From Candidatus Hydrogenedentota bacterium (GTDB taxonomy: Bacteria > Hydrogenedentota > Hydrogenedentia > Hydrogenedentales > CAITNO01): a DNA stretch of 12,985 nucleotides. This document shows positions 6,794 to 12,985 of this stretch, piece after piece. Location: contig JAKPUV010000936.1 in NCBI GenBank assembly GCA_029554925.1, positions 1 through 12,985 on the forward strand, read 5' to 3'. The notes under the pieces are model-generated. The model was given only the letters and a program-made list of their open reading frames with translations, was not told where the DNA came from and ran no database searches. Position 1 is the first letter of the stretch; each line of letters starts with the position of its first letter. The translations under genes were made by a program, and so were the position numbers.

Positions 6794-8164
6794 TCAGGCG
6801 AGCAGCTCGTTCAGCTTGTCCATGATGAGCTTCTCAATGGCCTTCACGCGTTTGGGGGTGTCGGCCTCCACGCGCATGACCAGTTTGGGCGACGTGTTGG
6901 AGGCGCGCAGGAGGCCCCAGCCGTCGGGGAACTCGATGCGCGCGCCGTCTATGGTGACCACGTCGAGCTTCAGCTCCTTCTGGAAATACTCCGTGGCGCG
7001 GCGGACCACCTCGAACTTTTTCGCGTCCGCGCAGTTGACCTCCATCTCCGGGGTGCCGGGCCGCTCGGGAATGGTGGCGAGGTGCGCGCTCAGGGGCTGT
7101 TTTCCCGCGGCGACGATCTCCAGCAGGCGCGCGCCCGCGTAGACCGCGTCGTCGAACCCGTACCACCGGTGCTTGAAGAAGATGTGGCCGCTCATCTCGC
7201 CGGCCAGCTCCGCGTGGAGCTTCTTCATCGCCGCCTTGATGTGCGAGTGGCCCGTGCGCCACATGACGGCGTTGCCGCCGTGCTTGCGGATGTCCTCGTA
7301 GAGCCCCCGCGAGCACTTGACCTCGCCGAGGATCGTCGCGCCCGGCTTCTCCGCGAGGATGCTGCGGGCGAAGAGCGCGAGCAGGCGGTCGCCGGGCAGC
7401 ATGTTGCCCTTCTCGTCGCAGCCGCCGAGGCGGTCCACATCGCCGTCGAACGCGATGCCGACGTCCGCCTTGTGCCTCTTGACCGCCTTGATGATGTCGG
7501 CCAGGTTGGCCTTCTTGGTGGGGTCGGCGTGGTGGTTCGGGAAGTTGCCGTCCACCTCGCAGAACAGCGGGATGACCTCGCAGCCGAGGGAGCGGTACAG
7601 GTCGATGGCGGTCAGGCCGCCGACGCCGTTGGCGGCGTCCACCACCACCTTGAGGGGCCGCGCGAGCTTGATGATCTGGCGGACGCGGCGGAGGTAGGCG
7701 GGCTTCATGTCCATGCGGGTGATGGTGACGGGCTTCGCCGGGGCCTTGGGGAACTTCCCCGCGGCGGCGATGCGGCCGAGTTTCTGGATTTCCTCGCCGT
7801 AGATGGTGGTCTTGCCGACGCCGACCTTGAGTCCGTTGTACTCCTTGGGGTTGTGGCTGGCCGTGAGCATGAGGCCGCCGTCCACGTCGAGGACCTGCAT
7901 GGCGTAGTACAGCACGGGGGTGGGCACCATGCCGATGTCAATGACGTTCATCCCGCAGGAGGTGACACCGTCAATGAGGGCGCTGGCATAGGCCCTGCCC
8001 GTGAGGCGGCCGTCGCGGCCCAGCACGACGCAGTTGTGCTTCCGCTTTCCGCGCATGTAGGCGACGTAGGCCTTTCCGATGGTCTCCATCGAGGACTCGT
8101 CCAGGTCTTTTCCCGCGATGCCGCGGATGTCGTACTCTCGGAAGATTTCGGGGTTGATCTGCAT
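6794..8164 (-). CDS. Phosphomannomutase/phosphoglucomutase
   Basis: A 456-residue alpha-D-phosphohexomutase of the bacterial PMM/PGM (AlgC/ManB-like) type. It interconverts hexose 1- and 6-phosphates in the cytoplasm and supplies sugar nucleotides for LPS, capsule or other glycans. The four family regions are present: the phosphoserine loop TASHNP (Ser103), the metal loop DGDVDR (240-245, where DGDGDR or DGDADR is usual), the sugar-binding GEMSGH (322-327), and the phosphate-binding RASNTSP (420-426). The protein opens with PEIFREYDIRGI, standard for the family. The ATG at 8164 has AGGAGAA upstream; the frame remains open for 92 further codons, which lack family similarity. It follows the M28-like gene by 113 bases and has its own promoter candidate. 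GEMSGH favours PMM/PGM over GlmM. Confidence 0.95.
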   Translation of the reverse strand: MQINPEIFREYDIRGIAGKDLDESSMETIGKAYVAYMRGKRKHNCVVLGRDGRLTGRAYASALIDGVTSCGMNVIDIGMVPTPVLYYAMQVLDVDGGLMLTASHNPKEYNGLKVGVGKTTIYGEEIQKLGRIAAAGKFPKAPAKPVTITRMDMKPAYLRRVRQIIKLARPLKVVVDAANGVGGLTAIDLYRSLGCEVIPLFCEVDGNFPNHHADPTKKANLADIIKAVKRHKADVGIAFDGDVDRLGGCDEKGNMLPGDRLLALFARSILAEKPGATILGEVKCSRGLYEDIRKHGGNAVMWRTGHSHIKAAMKKLHAELAGEMSGHIFFKHRWYGFDDAVYAGARLLEIVAAGKQPLSAHLATIPERPGTPEMEVNCADAKKFEVVRRATEYFQKELKLDVVTIDGARIEFPDGWGLLRASNTSPKLVMRVEADTPKRVKAIEKLIMDKLNELLA

Positions 8165-8215
8165 GTCGGCCGTTCTCCTGTGGAAGTGTGCAAAGGGACG
8201 CTTGTGGTCGCGGAA

Positions 8216-8245
8216 AGTATACCCGAAGCCCCCGCGGCGGCCCAA
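8216..8245 (-). promoter_or_regulatory. Candidate promoter of the phosphomutase gene
   Basis: On the minus strand a TTGGGC (8245-8240) and a TATACT (8221-8216) are separated by 18 bases. They match the sigma-70 -35 and -10 consensus at three and five of six positions. Transcription would begin about 45 bases before the phosphomutase ATG, within the 113-base gap that separates this gene from the upstream operon. The rest of this gap shows nothing else clear. Confidence 0.5.
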
Positions 8246-8277
8246 CCCGGACGCGGATTCGCCCCGCACGCCGGGAA

Positions 8278-9438
8278 TCAGGCGCGGTCCAGCCGCTCCA
8301 GCCCGCGCAGGACCGCGACGGCAAACGCGGCGGCCCGCTCGATCTGGTCGGGCTCCACCAGGTCCGCGGTGTCTTCCGTCCACTGCCAGCCGCAGGGCAC
8401 GCCGTCCTCGTCCAGCCCCACAATGCTGAGGGCGTTCCACCCCCCCGCAAGGACGGTGTGCGCGTCGGTGGCGACGCTGGTGAGGCGGACGGGGGGCACC
8501 GCCAGGGTTTCATCGGCTTTGGCCGCGGCGGCCCGCAGGAGGGCGCCGCAGGGCATGGCCACGGGCATCCCCTCGGCCACGGTGTGGCGAAGGGTACCCC
8601 GCCCGACGCTCTCCAGATTGACTACGTGGGTGAGGGACTTGTCGATCCCGGCACCCCCGAGAAGGGCGCGGATCCCCGCGCGGCCCCGGCCGTGCGCGCC
8701 GGTCGCCGCCAGCCAGACATCCGAGTCCTCCAGGGGCGTCTCGCGCAGCAGTTCCGCCGCGCGGATCAGCGCGGCGACCCCGGACGCGTTGCCGTTGGCC
8801 CCCGGCGCGTCGCCGCCCCAGGCGGCGGCGATGAAGTAGAGGACGGCGCCGACGCCGAGCACGGCGGCGGCGGTCCACCGAAACCAGGGCATGGCCGGAT
8901 TCTCGGCGCCTCCGAGGACCGCGGCCCCCTCGACCACGCAGGTGGCGACGACCACGGTCATGGCCAGCAGCAGTAGCCGGTGCAGGGCGCGCTGGGCGGC
9001 GGCGGCGCCGGGGGCGGTCAGCAGCGTGGCGGGGCCGCTGTCGTAGCGCGCGGTGAGCAGAAAGACGCGCCGGGGCCGCTGCGATTCGAGGCGCGCGACC
9101 ACATTGGCGGACTCGTAGGCGGGGAGCAGCCGGGAAAACACGGGACGGCCGGACCATTCGGCGAGAAAGGCGAAGGCCACCGCGCCGCCGTAGAGCGCCG
9201 CGGGCAGGGGCCACCAGACAGCGGCCAGAGCGACCAGCAGGAACTCGCCGAGATAGGAGGCGACGACCAGCTCCCAGTTGTCCACGCAGGAGAAGGGCTC
9301 TATTTCCGTGTCCGGCGTGACGGAGGAGAGCCGCCCATGGATGTATTCGGCGGCGCGCTCCTCCTCCTCCGACTGGCTTTCCCGGCCGGAAAGCGTCTCG
9401 GAAAGAAAGCGGACGTCCTCCATGACGCCCGGCGTCAT
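8278..9438 (-). CDS. M28-fold membrane protein, probably an inactive peptidase homologue
   Basis: A 386-residue protein whose N-terminus (LSGRESQSEEEERAAEYI, 16-33) and later segments follow the M28 aminopeptidase family. Two hydrophobic stretches lie at about 58-93 and two more at about 153-175 and 187-207, so the peptidase fold is interrupted by membrane segments. The usual zinc-binding and catalytic positions are largely altered. The HYD motif reads ARYDS (Arg131, though Asp133 remains). The D-N-A-S-G loop reads GANGNASG (213-220), with the aspartate lost. The catalytic Glu-Glu pair after GA is His249-Gly250. Glu276 (NLESVG) and His327 (TDAH) could still bind metal. It is therefore likely a pseudo-peptidase. 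The start is ATG at 9438 with a weak GGGGAA upstream; Met6 is an alternative. It follows the second secretin-like gene by 27 bases and is probably cotranscribed with it. Confidence 0.8.
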   Translation of the reverse strand: MTPGVMEDVRFLSETLSGRESQSEEEERAAEYIHGRLSSVTPDTEIEPFSCVDNWELVVASYLGEFLLVALAAVWWPLPAALYGGAVAFAFLAEWSGRPVFSRLLPAYESANVVARLESQRPRRVFLLTARYDSGPATLLTAPGAAAAQRALHRLLLLAMTVVVATCVVEGAAVLGGAENPAMPWFRWTAAAVLGVGAVLYFIAAAWGGDAPGANGNASGVAALIRAAELLRETPLEDSDVWLAATGAHGRGRAGIRALLGGAGIDKSLTHVVNLESVGRGTLRHTVAEGMPVAMPCGALLRAAAAKADETLAVPPVRLTSVATDAHTVLAGGWNALSIVGLDEDGVPCGWQWTEDTADLVEPDQIERAAAFAVAVLRGLERLDRA

Positions 9439-9465
9439 GGCGTTCCCCGCCGGGCACTGGCCGGA

Positions 9466-10593
9466 CTAGAGGCCGACCTGCATTGCATCCCGCTCGCTTT
9501 CGATCCTGGGCGTGTTGATCCACTCGGTGCCGCGCTCACGCCAGAATTGGAGGGCGCTTTCGGCGCGCGGTGTGGGCGCGCGCAGGTCCACCACGGTGGG
9601 GGACACAAAGATGAGCAGGTTGCGGTTTTCGGAGTCCGCCTTGCGGCTGCGGAAGGGAATCCCCAGCAGGGGTATCTTGCCGAGCACGGGCACGCGGCGC
9701 TCCGTGCTGCGCAGCACGCGGCTGGTGAGTCCGCCGATGACCAGGGTGGTGCTGTCCGGCACATAGACGATGCCGGTCTGCGACCGCGTGGAGAACACGG
9801 GCAGGTCGACGCCGCGGAAGTTCTCGATCCGGTTGACGTCCGAAACTTCAAGGGTGGTCAGGGTGAGCTGCACCATGTTGTCCGGCAGGATGGCGGGGGT
9901 GAAGTTGAGGTTCACGCCGACGTCGCGCCACTGCACCTGAAGCTGCGGCGGGTAGGGCGGCGTGATTTTCGCGTCCTGGAACGGAACCTGTCCGCCCGCC
10001 TTGATGACCGCGGGCTGGCCGTTGGCCACCAGGAGTTCCGGGCGGGAGATGAGGTCCGCGTCCGACTGGCGCTCCAGCGCGCGGATGGCGCCGTCTATGG
10101 TGCCGTAGGGGGTGTCAATGATGCTGAACGACAGCCCCGCGCCCTGCCGGTCCTGGAGCCCGTTGGCCAGATTGTTGTCCAAATCAGGCCGCAGGGGCGG
10201 CGGAAACAGGGTCTGGTTGGGGAAGGGCAGATTGAGGGTGCCAAACTGGTCCAGGGGGAGCAGGTTGGTGCGGGCCTCCTGGACGGACCCCGCCTGCTCG
10301 ACGCCGCGGACGAAACGGACAAAGTTCAGGTTTGCCCCAATGTCGCGGATGCCGCGCTCATTGGCCTCGCTGATCCAGACCTTCACCTGCACCTGCCGGA
10401 TGTCGGTGAGCGGCGGAGGGGGCGGCGGTGCGGGCGCGGCCTCGGCGGGCGCCGGAGCGGGGGCGGGGGCCGGGGCGGCCTCTGCGGGCGCGGGCGCGGG
10501 AGCGGGCGCGTCCTGGGCAAGCGCGGGAAACAGGCACGCCCCGATCACCGCCAGCGCAATGAACCCATGGCCAGTCATGCGTGTGCGGTTCAT
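9466..10593 (-). CDS. Secretin-domain protein with Ala/Pro-rich N-terminal linker
   Basis: A 375-residue exported protein. The N-terminus is a signal peptide, cleaved either after ALA (26) or as a lipoprotein at Cys20 (IGAC), followed by an Ala/Pro tract at 29-61. The rest matches the secretin core that forms the outer-membrane beta-barrel ring of GspD/PilQ-type channels: ADLISRPELLVANGQPAVI (179-197), a GVNLNFTPAI strand (226-235), TTLVIGGLT (282-290), the hallmark RVPVLGKIPLLGIPF (300-314), and NLLIFVSPTVV (325-335). At 375 residues it is far shorter than GspD or PilQ, and the N0-N3 periplasmic domains are absent or reduced to residues 62-170. The ATG has GGGAGAAG upstream and overlaps the stop of the preceding secretin-like gene (ATGA), so the two are translationally coupled. 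The family is clear; the role as a channel is inferred. Confidence 0.88.
   Translation of the reverse strand: MNRTRMTGHGFIALAVIGACLFPALAQDAPAPAPAPAEAAPAPAPAPAPAEAAPAPPPPPPLTDIRQVQVKVWISEANERGIRDIGANLNFVRFVRGVEQAGSVQEARTNLLPLDQFGTLNLPFPNQTLFPPPLRPDLDNNLANGLQDRQGAGLSFSIIDTPYGTIDGAIRALERQSDADLISRPELLVANGQPAVIKAGGQVPFQDAKITPPYPPQLQVQWRDVGVNLNFTPAILPDNMVQLTLTTLEVSDVNRIENFRGVDLPVFSTRSQTGIVYVPDSTTLVIGGLTSRVLRSTERRVPVLGKIPLLGIPFRSRKADSENRNLLIFVSPTVVDLRAPTPRAESALQFWRERGTEWINTPRIESERDAMQVGL
10411..10509 (-). repeat. Ala/Pro-rich low-complexity coding repeat
   Basis: Within the secretin gene, residues 29-61 are almost entirely Ala and Pro, with two imperfect copies of an APAPAPAEAAP unit and a final run of six prolines. 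The DNA is a GC-rich imperfect repeat. It probably encodes an extended spacer after the signal peptide, and it is a likely site of length variation between strains. Confidence 0.8.
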
Positions 10594-11750
10594 CGGTCTT
10601 CTCCCGGAATCTCGCCTGTGGTGGCGTCGGGTATCTGGCCGCCCAGCTCGCTGGTCACGCCCAGGTTCTTCAGGACGCCGGAAATGACGTCGCCGGGCCT
10701 CTTGGCGGCCGGCTCCTTTTCCTTCGCCTCCTCTTGGGGCGCGTCCCCCTCGGCGGCCTCCGCAAACCCGAAATCATCCGCCACCGTGTAGGACTTGCGC
10801 CAGACGTCGGCCTTCACCAGGAAGACCAGCTCCCTCCGGCTCTCGGAGTTGCTCTTGTTCCCGAGCACGCTGGTGACGGGGGTCTTCATGTCCTTCACCG
10901 CCGGAATCACGCGGGAAACCACGTTGGCGGCGGCGTTCTCCCCCTGGGTGAGCCAGGGCATCTGGCTGGTGTTGTTGGTCACCGTGTTGCGGTAGAGGCC
11001 GCCCATGACGAGCACCTGCCCGTTGCGCACCCACACGGTGGTGTCCACGCTGCGGGACACGAACTCGGGCACGCTGATGCCGACGGTGTTGGAGGAGAGG
11101 TTGCCGCTGCTGCTGACGGCGCGGCTGTCGAGGGCCACGGTGATGCGCTCGCCCTCCTCGCTGATCTCGGCCTGGAGCTTGAGCTGTACGTAGACGTCCT
11201 CCGTGGTGGCGGGGTTGCCGTCGTCGTCCACCACCTGCAGCGCGCTCACCGTGAGGGTGACGCCCGTGGGCCGGAACGCGGTGATCTGGTTCGCCGTGGA
11301 GCCGATGACGACGGTGTTCTCAAAGGGCACGTCCTGCGTGGTCTTGATGACCGTGGGCACGGCGGCGGCCACGGGGACCATGACCTTCGGCTGGGAGAGG
11401 ATGAAGGCGCGGTTCTGGTCCACCAGCGCCTGGAGGACCACCTCGAAGTCGCCCCAGTGGTTGCTGAGGTTGTCGAAAAGCACGGTAAGGCCCGTGCTCA
11501 CCGAGCTGGGGAAGGTGTAGGCGGCGGAGGTGATGTTGCCGTTGCCGCTGGCGACACGGCCGTAGGGGCGCGGCTCGTTGCGCTGCTTGAAATAGGCGCT
11601 GAGGCCGGTTTCGCTCCCTTTCGAGGTTTGAAACTCTATGATTTTCACGGCCACGTTGACCTGCTTCTGCTCCTGGGCGCGCGCGCCGGGCGCGAGCCCC
11701 AGAAGCAGCAGCAGGACCGCCGCCGCTCTAAAGGTGCCGCTGGGGGTCAT
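10590..11750 (-). CDS. Secretin-like protein, divergent
   Basis: A 386-residue exported protein with a clear signal peptide (hydrophobic core AAAVLLLLLGLA, cleavage likely after ARA at 25). A secretin core is recognisable: an early NVAVKIIEF strand (32-40), the segment DFEVVLQALVDQNRAFILSQ (101-120), then PKVMVPV, a PTGVTLTVSA strand (161-170), VYVQLKLQAEISEEGE (186-201), VWVRNGQVLVMGGL (239-252) and ELVFLVKADVW (307-317). The usual VPxLGxIPxLGxLF motif is missing and replaced by a polar insertion (about 254-305). A charged tail follows from 330. The N0-N3 domains of GspD/PilQ are not present. The ATG at 11750 is preferred because it begins the signal peptide; an in-frame ATG at 11792 lies inside the preceding gene. 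The stop overlaps the next secretin gene. Function as an outer-membrane ring subunit is inferred. Confidence 0.78.
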   Translation of the reverse strand: MTPSGTFRAAAVLLLLLGLAPGARAQEQKQVNVAVKIIEFQTSKGSETGLSAYFKQRNEPRPYGRVASGNGNITSAAYTFPSSVSTGLTVLFDNLSNHWGDFEVVLQALVDQNRAFILSQPKVMVPVAAAVPTVIKTTQDVPFENTVVIGSTANQITAFRPTGVTLTVSALQVVDDDGNPATTEDVYVQLKLQAEISEEGERITVALDSRAVSSSGNLSSNTVGISVPEFVSRSVDTTVWVRNGQVLVMGGLYRNTVTNNTSQMPWLTQGENAAANVVSRVIPAVKDMKTPVTSVLGNKSNSESRRELVFLVKADVWRKSYTVADDFGFAEAAEGDAPQEEAKEKEPAAKRPGDVISGVLKNLGVTSELGGQIPDATTGEIPGEDR

Positions 11751-11763
11751 GGGTGACTGTGTC

Positions 11764-11769
11764 CCTCCT
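11764..11769 (-). promoter_or_regulatory. Ribosome binding site with long spacing
   Basis: AGGAGG, followed by GA, overlaps the stop codon (TAG, 11770-11768) of the TPR gene and lies 13 bases before the ATG at 11750. The spacing is longer than the usual 5-9 bases, but no nearer in-frame start codon exists, and the signal peptide begins at this ATG. Confidence 0.55.
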
Positions 11770-12811
11770 ACCGCCTGAACGTTCCCCGGCATTCGTGGCG
11801 GACGATGTTGTTGATGTCGTCAAAACGCGTGAACTGCACGCTGAAGGCCCGCACCTCCCCCGGCTGCAGCGCGCCGAGGGCCACGGTCTGCGTGTCGTAG
11901 ACCAGCTGGCCGAGCCCGTAGATGGTCACCATGACGCGGACGTCCTGAAGGGGGGTGTCCCCGACATTGACGGCCTGGCCGCTGACGTTGTAGTCCCGCT
12001 GCTGCGCCACGGCCTGCCATCCGGAATACCGGCCGCTGCGGAACGAGGCCACGTTGAAGATGCGCAGGGGCTCCGCCTGGCGGAAACGGCGCTCCGCCTC
12101 GACGGGATCCAGGACGGTCCAGGAGCCGTCGGCCTCTTTGGCCATGCGGGTGCGCACCAGAGTGTCCTGCTCCAGTCCGGGCCAGCGGGCCAGCAGATTC
12201 CGGTAAACCTCCCCGGCCTGGGGGTACTCGGCCCGGTCCCAGCGGAGCGCGGCCAGTTCGAGGCCGGCCGACATGTCCTCCGGATGGGCGGCAAAGGCGG
12301 CCTCCAGCTCCGCGATCCGGCGGTCGCTCTCCCCTTTCTTCTCCTCGGGGGCGGCGTTCTGCTGGGTCAGCTTCGCGACGTATTCCCGGCTTTCGGCGGA
12401 AAAGGCCCCCTCGGGGGCCATGGACAGGTGCTGGTTGAAATGGTCCAGCGCCTGCTGGTATTCCCCCACCATGTAGTAGGCGACGCCGAGGTGATGCCGG
12501 GCCTCTATGCCCGCCGCGTCGGCCGGAAACTGGGTGACAATCTGCTGAAGCCGCGGGATGGCCAGGGAATACTGGCCCCCCTTGACCATGCGCCGCGCCT
12601 GGGCGAGCTGCTTGGCGGCGCCGTAGTCTTCCAGGGCGTGGGTTTCGGAGACGGGCCCCTTTCCCATGGGGGAGGACCACTCCGTGGTCCTTTTGGCGCC
12701 GGCGCAGCCGGACCCGGCCAACAGCAGGGCCGCCATGACAAGACTCCCCGTGAAGGAAAAGGCCGCGTGCCCGGCAAGCCGCCGGAGCCCCAAAGCATCG
12801 GAAAAGCCCAA
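11768..12811 (-). CDS. TPR-repeat lipoprotein with C-terminal FxLYD-like domain
   Basis: A 347-residue exported protein. The N-terminus has Arg10-Arg11, a hydrophobic core and LLLAGSGCAG, so Cys36 is the likely lipidated residue (Gly at -3 is not the best lipobox residue). Residues about 65-150 and 165-210 are helical TPR-type repeats, with segments such as QYSLAIPRLQQIVTQFP (80-96), HHLGVAYYMVGEYQQALDHF (106-125) and YPQAGEVYRNLLARWP (196-211). The last 90 residues form a beta-rich domain (YNVSGQAVNVGDTPLQDVRV, then ALGALQPGEVRAFSVQF) like FxLYD modules. The start is TTG at 12811, with AAGGAG 6 bases upstream. The gene starts 3 bases after the chaperone gene ends and precedes two secretin genes. 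TPR lipoproteins of the PilF/PilW type act as secretin pilotins, which suggests that role here by context only. Confidence 0.8.
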   Translation of the reverse strand: MGFSDALGLRRLAGHAAFSFTGSLVMAALLLAGSGCAGAKRTTEWSSPMGKGPVSETHALEDYGAAKQLAQARRMVKGGQYSLAIPRLQQIVTQFPADAAGIEARHHLGVAYYMVGEYQQALDHFNQHLSMAPEGAFSAESREYVAKLTQQNAAPEEKKGESDRRIAELEAAFAAHPEDMSAGLELAALRWDRAEYPQAGEVYRNLLARWPGLEQDTLVRTRMAKEADGSWTVLDPVEAERRFRQAEPLRIFNVASFRSGRYSGWQAVAQQRDYNVSGQAVNVGDTPLQDVRVMVTIYGLGQLVYDTQTVALGALQPGEVRAFSVQFTRFDDINNIVRHECRGTFRR

Positions 12812-12814
12812 GGC

Positions 12815-12985
12815 TCACTCCTTCTTCTTTATGCGTTCGAGGATCTTCCCGGTCAGATCCTCAACGGGGACCTCCATTCCTATCTCGGCCAGATAGCCCT
12901 TGGCGACAACCAAGTCGTGTCCCGTGTCTTTGGCGACGGCCGCAATGGCCTTCACCACGCGCTCGCTGGCCTGGCTGATCAGCAG
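12815..12985 (-). CDS. OmpH/Skp-family periplasmic chaperone, C-terminal fragment
   Basis: The frame enters at the window edge and ends at TGA 12817-12815, giving the last 56 residues of a longer protein. They include VVKAIAAVAKDTGHDLVVAK, then a hydrophobic turn, then VEDLTGKILERIKKKE. This order (helix, 'AKxxGxDLVxxK', 'xDLTxxIxxRI' end) matches the C-terminus of OmpH/Skp proteins, trimeric periplasmic chaperones that carry unfolded outer-membrane proteins. The gene is cut by the window, so its signal peptide and coiled coil are not visible. It is the most upstream visible gene of the minus-strand operon and ends 3 bases before the TPR lipoprotein start. The Lys-rich end is slightly unusual. 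The family call rests on only 56 residues. Confidence 0.7.
   Translation of the reverse strand: MLISQASERVVKAIAAVAKDTGHDLVVAKGYLAEIGMEVPVEDLTGKILERIKKKE
12818..12823 (-). promoter_or_regulatory. Ribosome binding site for the TTG start of the TPR gene
   Basis: AAGGAG lies within the last codons of the upstream chaperone gene, 6 bases before TTG at 12811. The ideal spacing, and the absence of any ATG before the signal peptide core, decide this start. Confidence 0.75.

Noticed and set aside
6626..8839. A 737-codon plus-strand open frame across the phosphomutase and its flanks
   Set aside because: It runs through the intrinsic terminator and opposite all phosphomutase motifs; no family similarity is visible.
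10411..10509. Possible tandem-repeat or CRISPR-like array
   Set aside because: The repeat is explained by an Ala/Pro-rich protein linker in frame; there are no unique spacers.
8980..10791. A 603-codon open frame on the plus strand opposite the secretin and M28-like genes
   Set aside because: It is antisense to clearly recognisable proteins, and its translation is Gly/Arg/His/Ala-rich without domain features. High GC keeps opposite frames open.
9466..11750. Standard type II secretion or type IV pilus locus
   Set aside because: No ATPase, platform protein, pseudopilin or prepilin peptidase gene is present in the window, and the secretins lack N-domains.

Overview
The window is high-GC bacterial DNA, densely coded, with short gaps, ATGA overlaps and GTG/TTG starts. 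It comes from a diderm (outer-membrane) bacterium: it encodes lipoprotein signals, two secretin-family proteins and the end of an OmpH/Skp-type periplasmic chaperone. The phylum cannot be fixed by eye. The mix of a split histidine cluster, a large beta-propeller lipoprotein and short secretins would suit a PVC-group or Hydrogenedentota-like environmental genome, but that is a guess.

Left part (93-2943, + strand): a probable operon of a calcineurin-like metallophosphoesterase, hisB and hisH (overlapping by ATGA), then a two-domain universal stress protein. The histidine genes lack the usual neighbours hisA and hisF. An SDR-family oxidoreductase (2944-3732, - strand) converges on the stress gene with the two stop codons directly abutting.

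Middle (3806-6774, + strand): a stand-alone transcription unit. It has a perfect TATAAT box, a 12-bp palindrome in the leader, a 946-residue beta-propeller lipoprotein and a strong intrinsic terminator.

Right part (6794-12985, all - strand; order of transcription is right to left): the C-terminal end of an OmpH/Skp-like chaperone, a TPR lipoprotein with a C-terminal FxLYD-like beta domain, two consecutive secretin-core proteins, and a membrane protein of the M28 peptidase fold that has lost most of its metal ligands. Gaps are 3, 17, -4 and 27 bases, so these five look like one operon. A phosphomannomutase/phosphoglucomutase follows after 113 bases, with its own candidate promoter.

The most interesting part is the operon at 8278-12985. 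Both secretin-like proteins lack the long N-terminal N0-N3 region that connects type II secretion and type IV pilus secretins to an inner-membrane machine. They sit beside a TPR lipoprotein, the kind of protein that serves as pilotin in type IV pilus systems, and beside a periplasmic chaperone. The inference is an outer-membrane assembly built from two short secretin-like subunits with its own targeting factor, distinct from a standard secretion system. The sequence supports the family calls and the operon; the joint function is a hypothesis.
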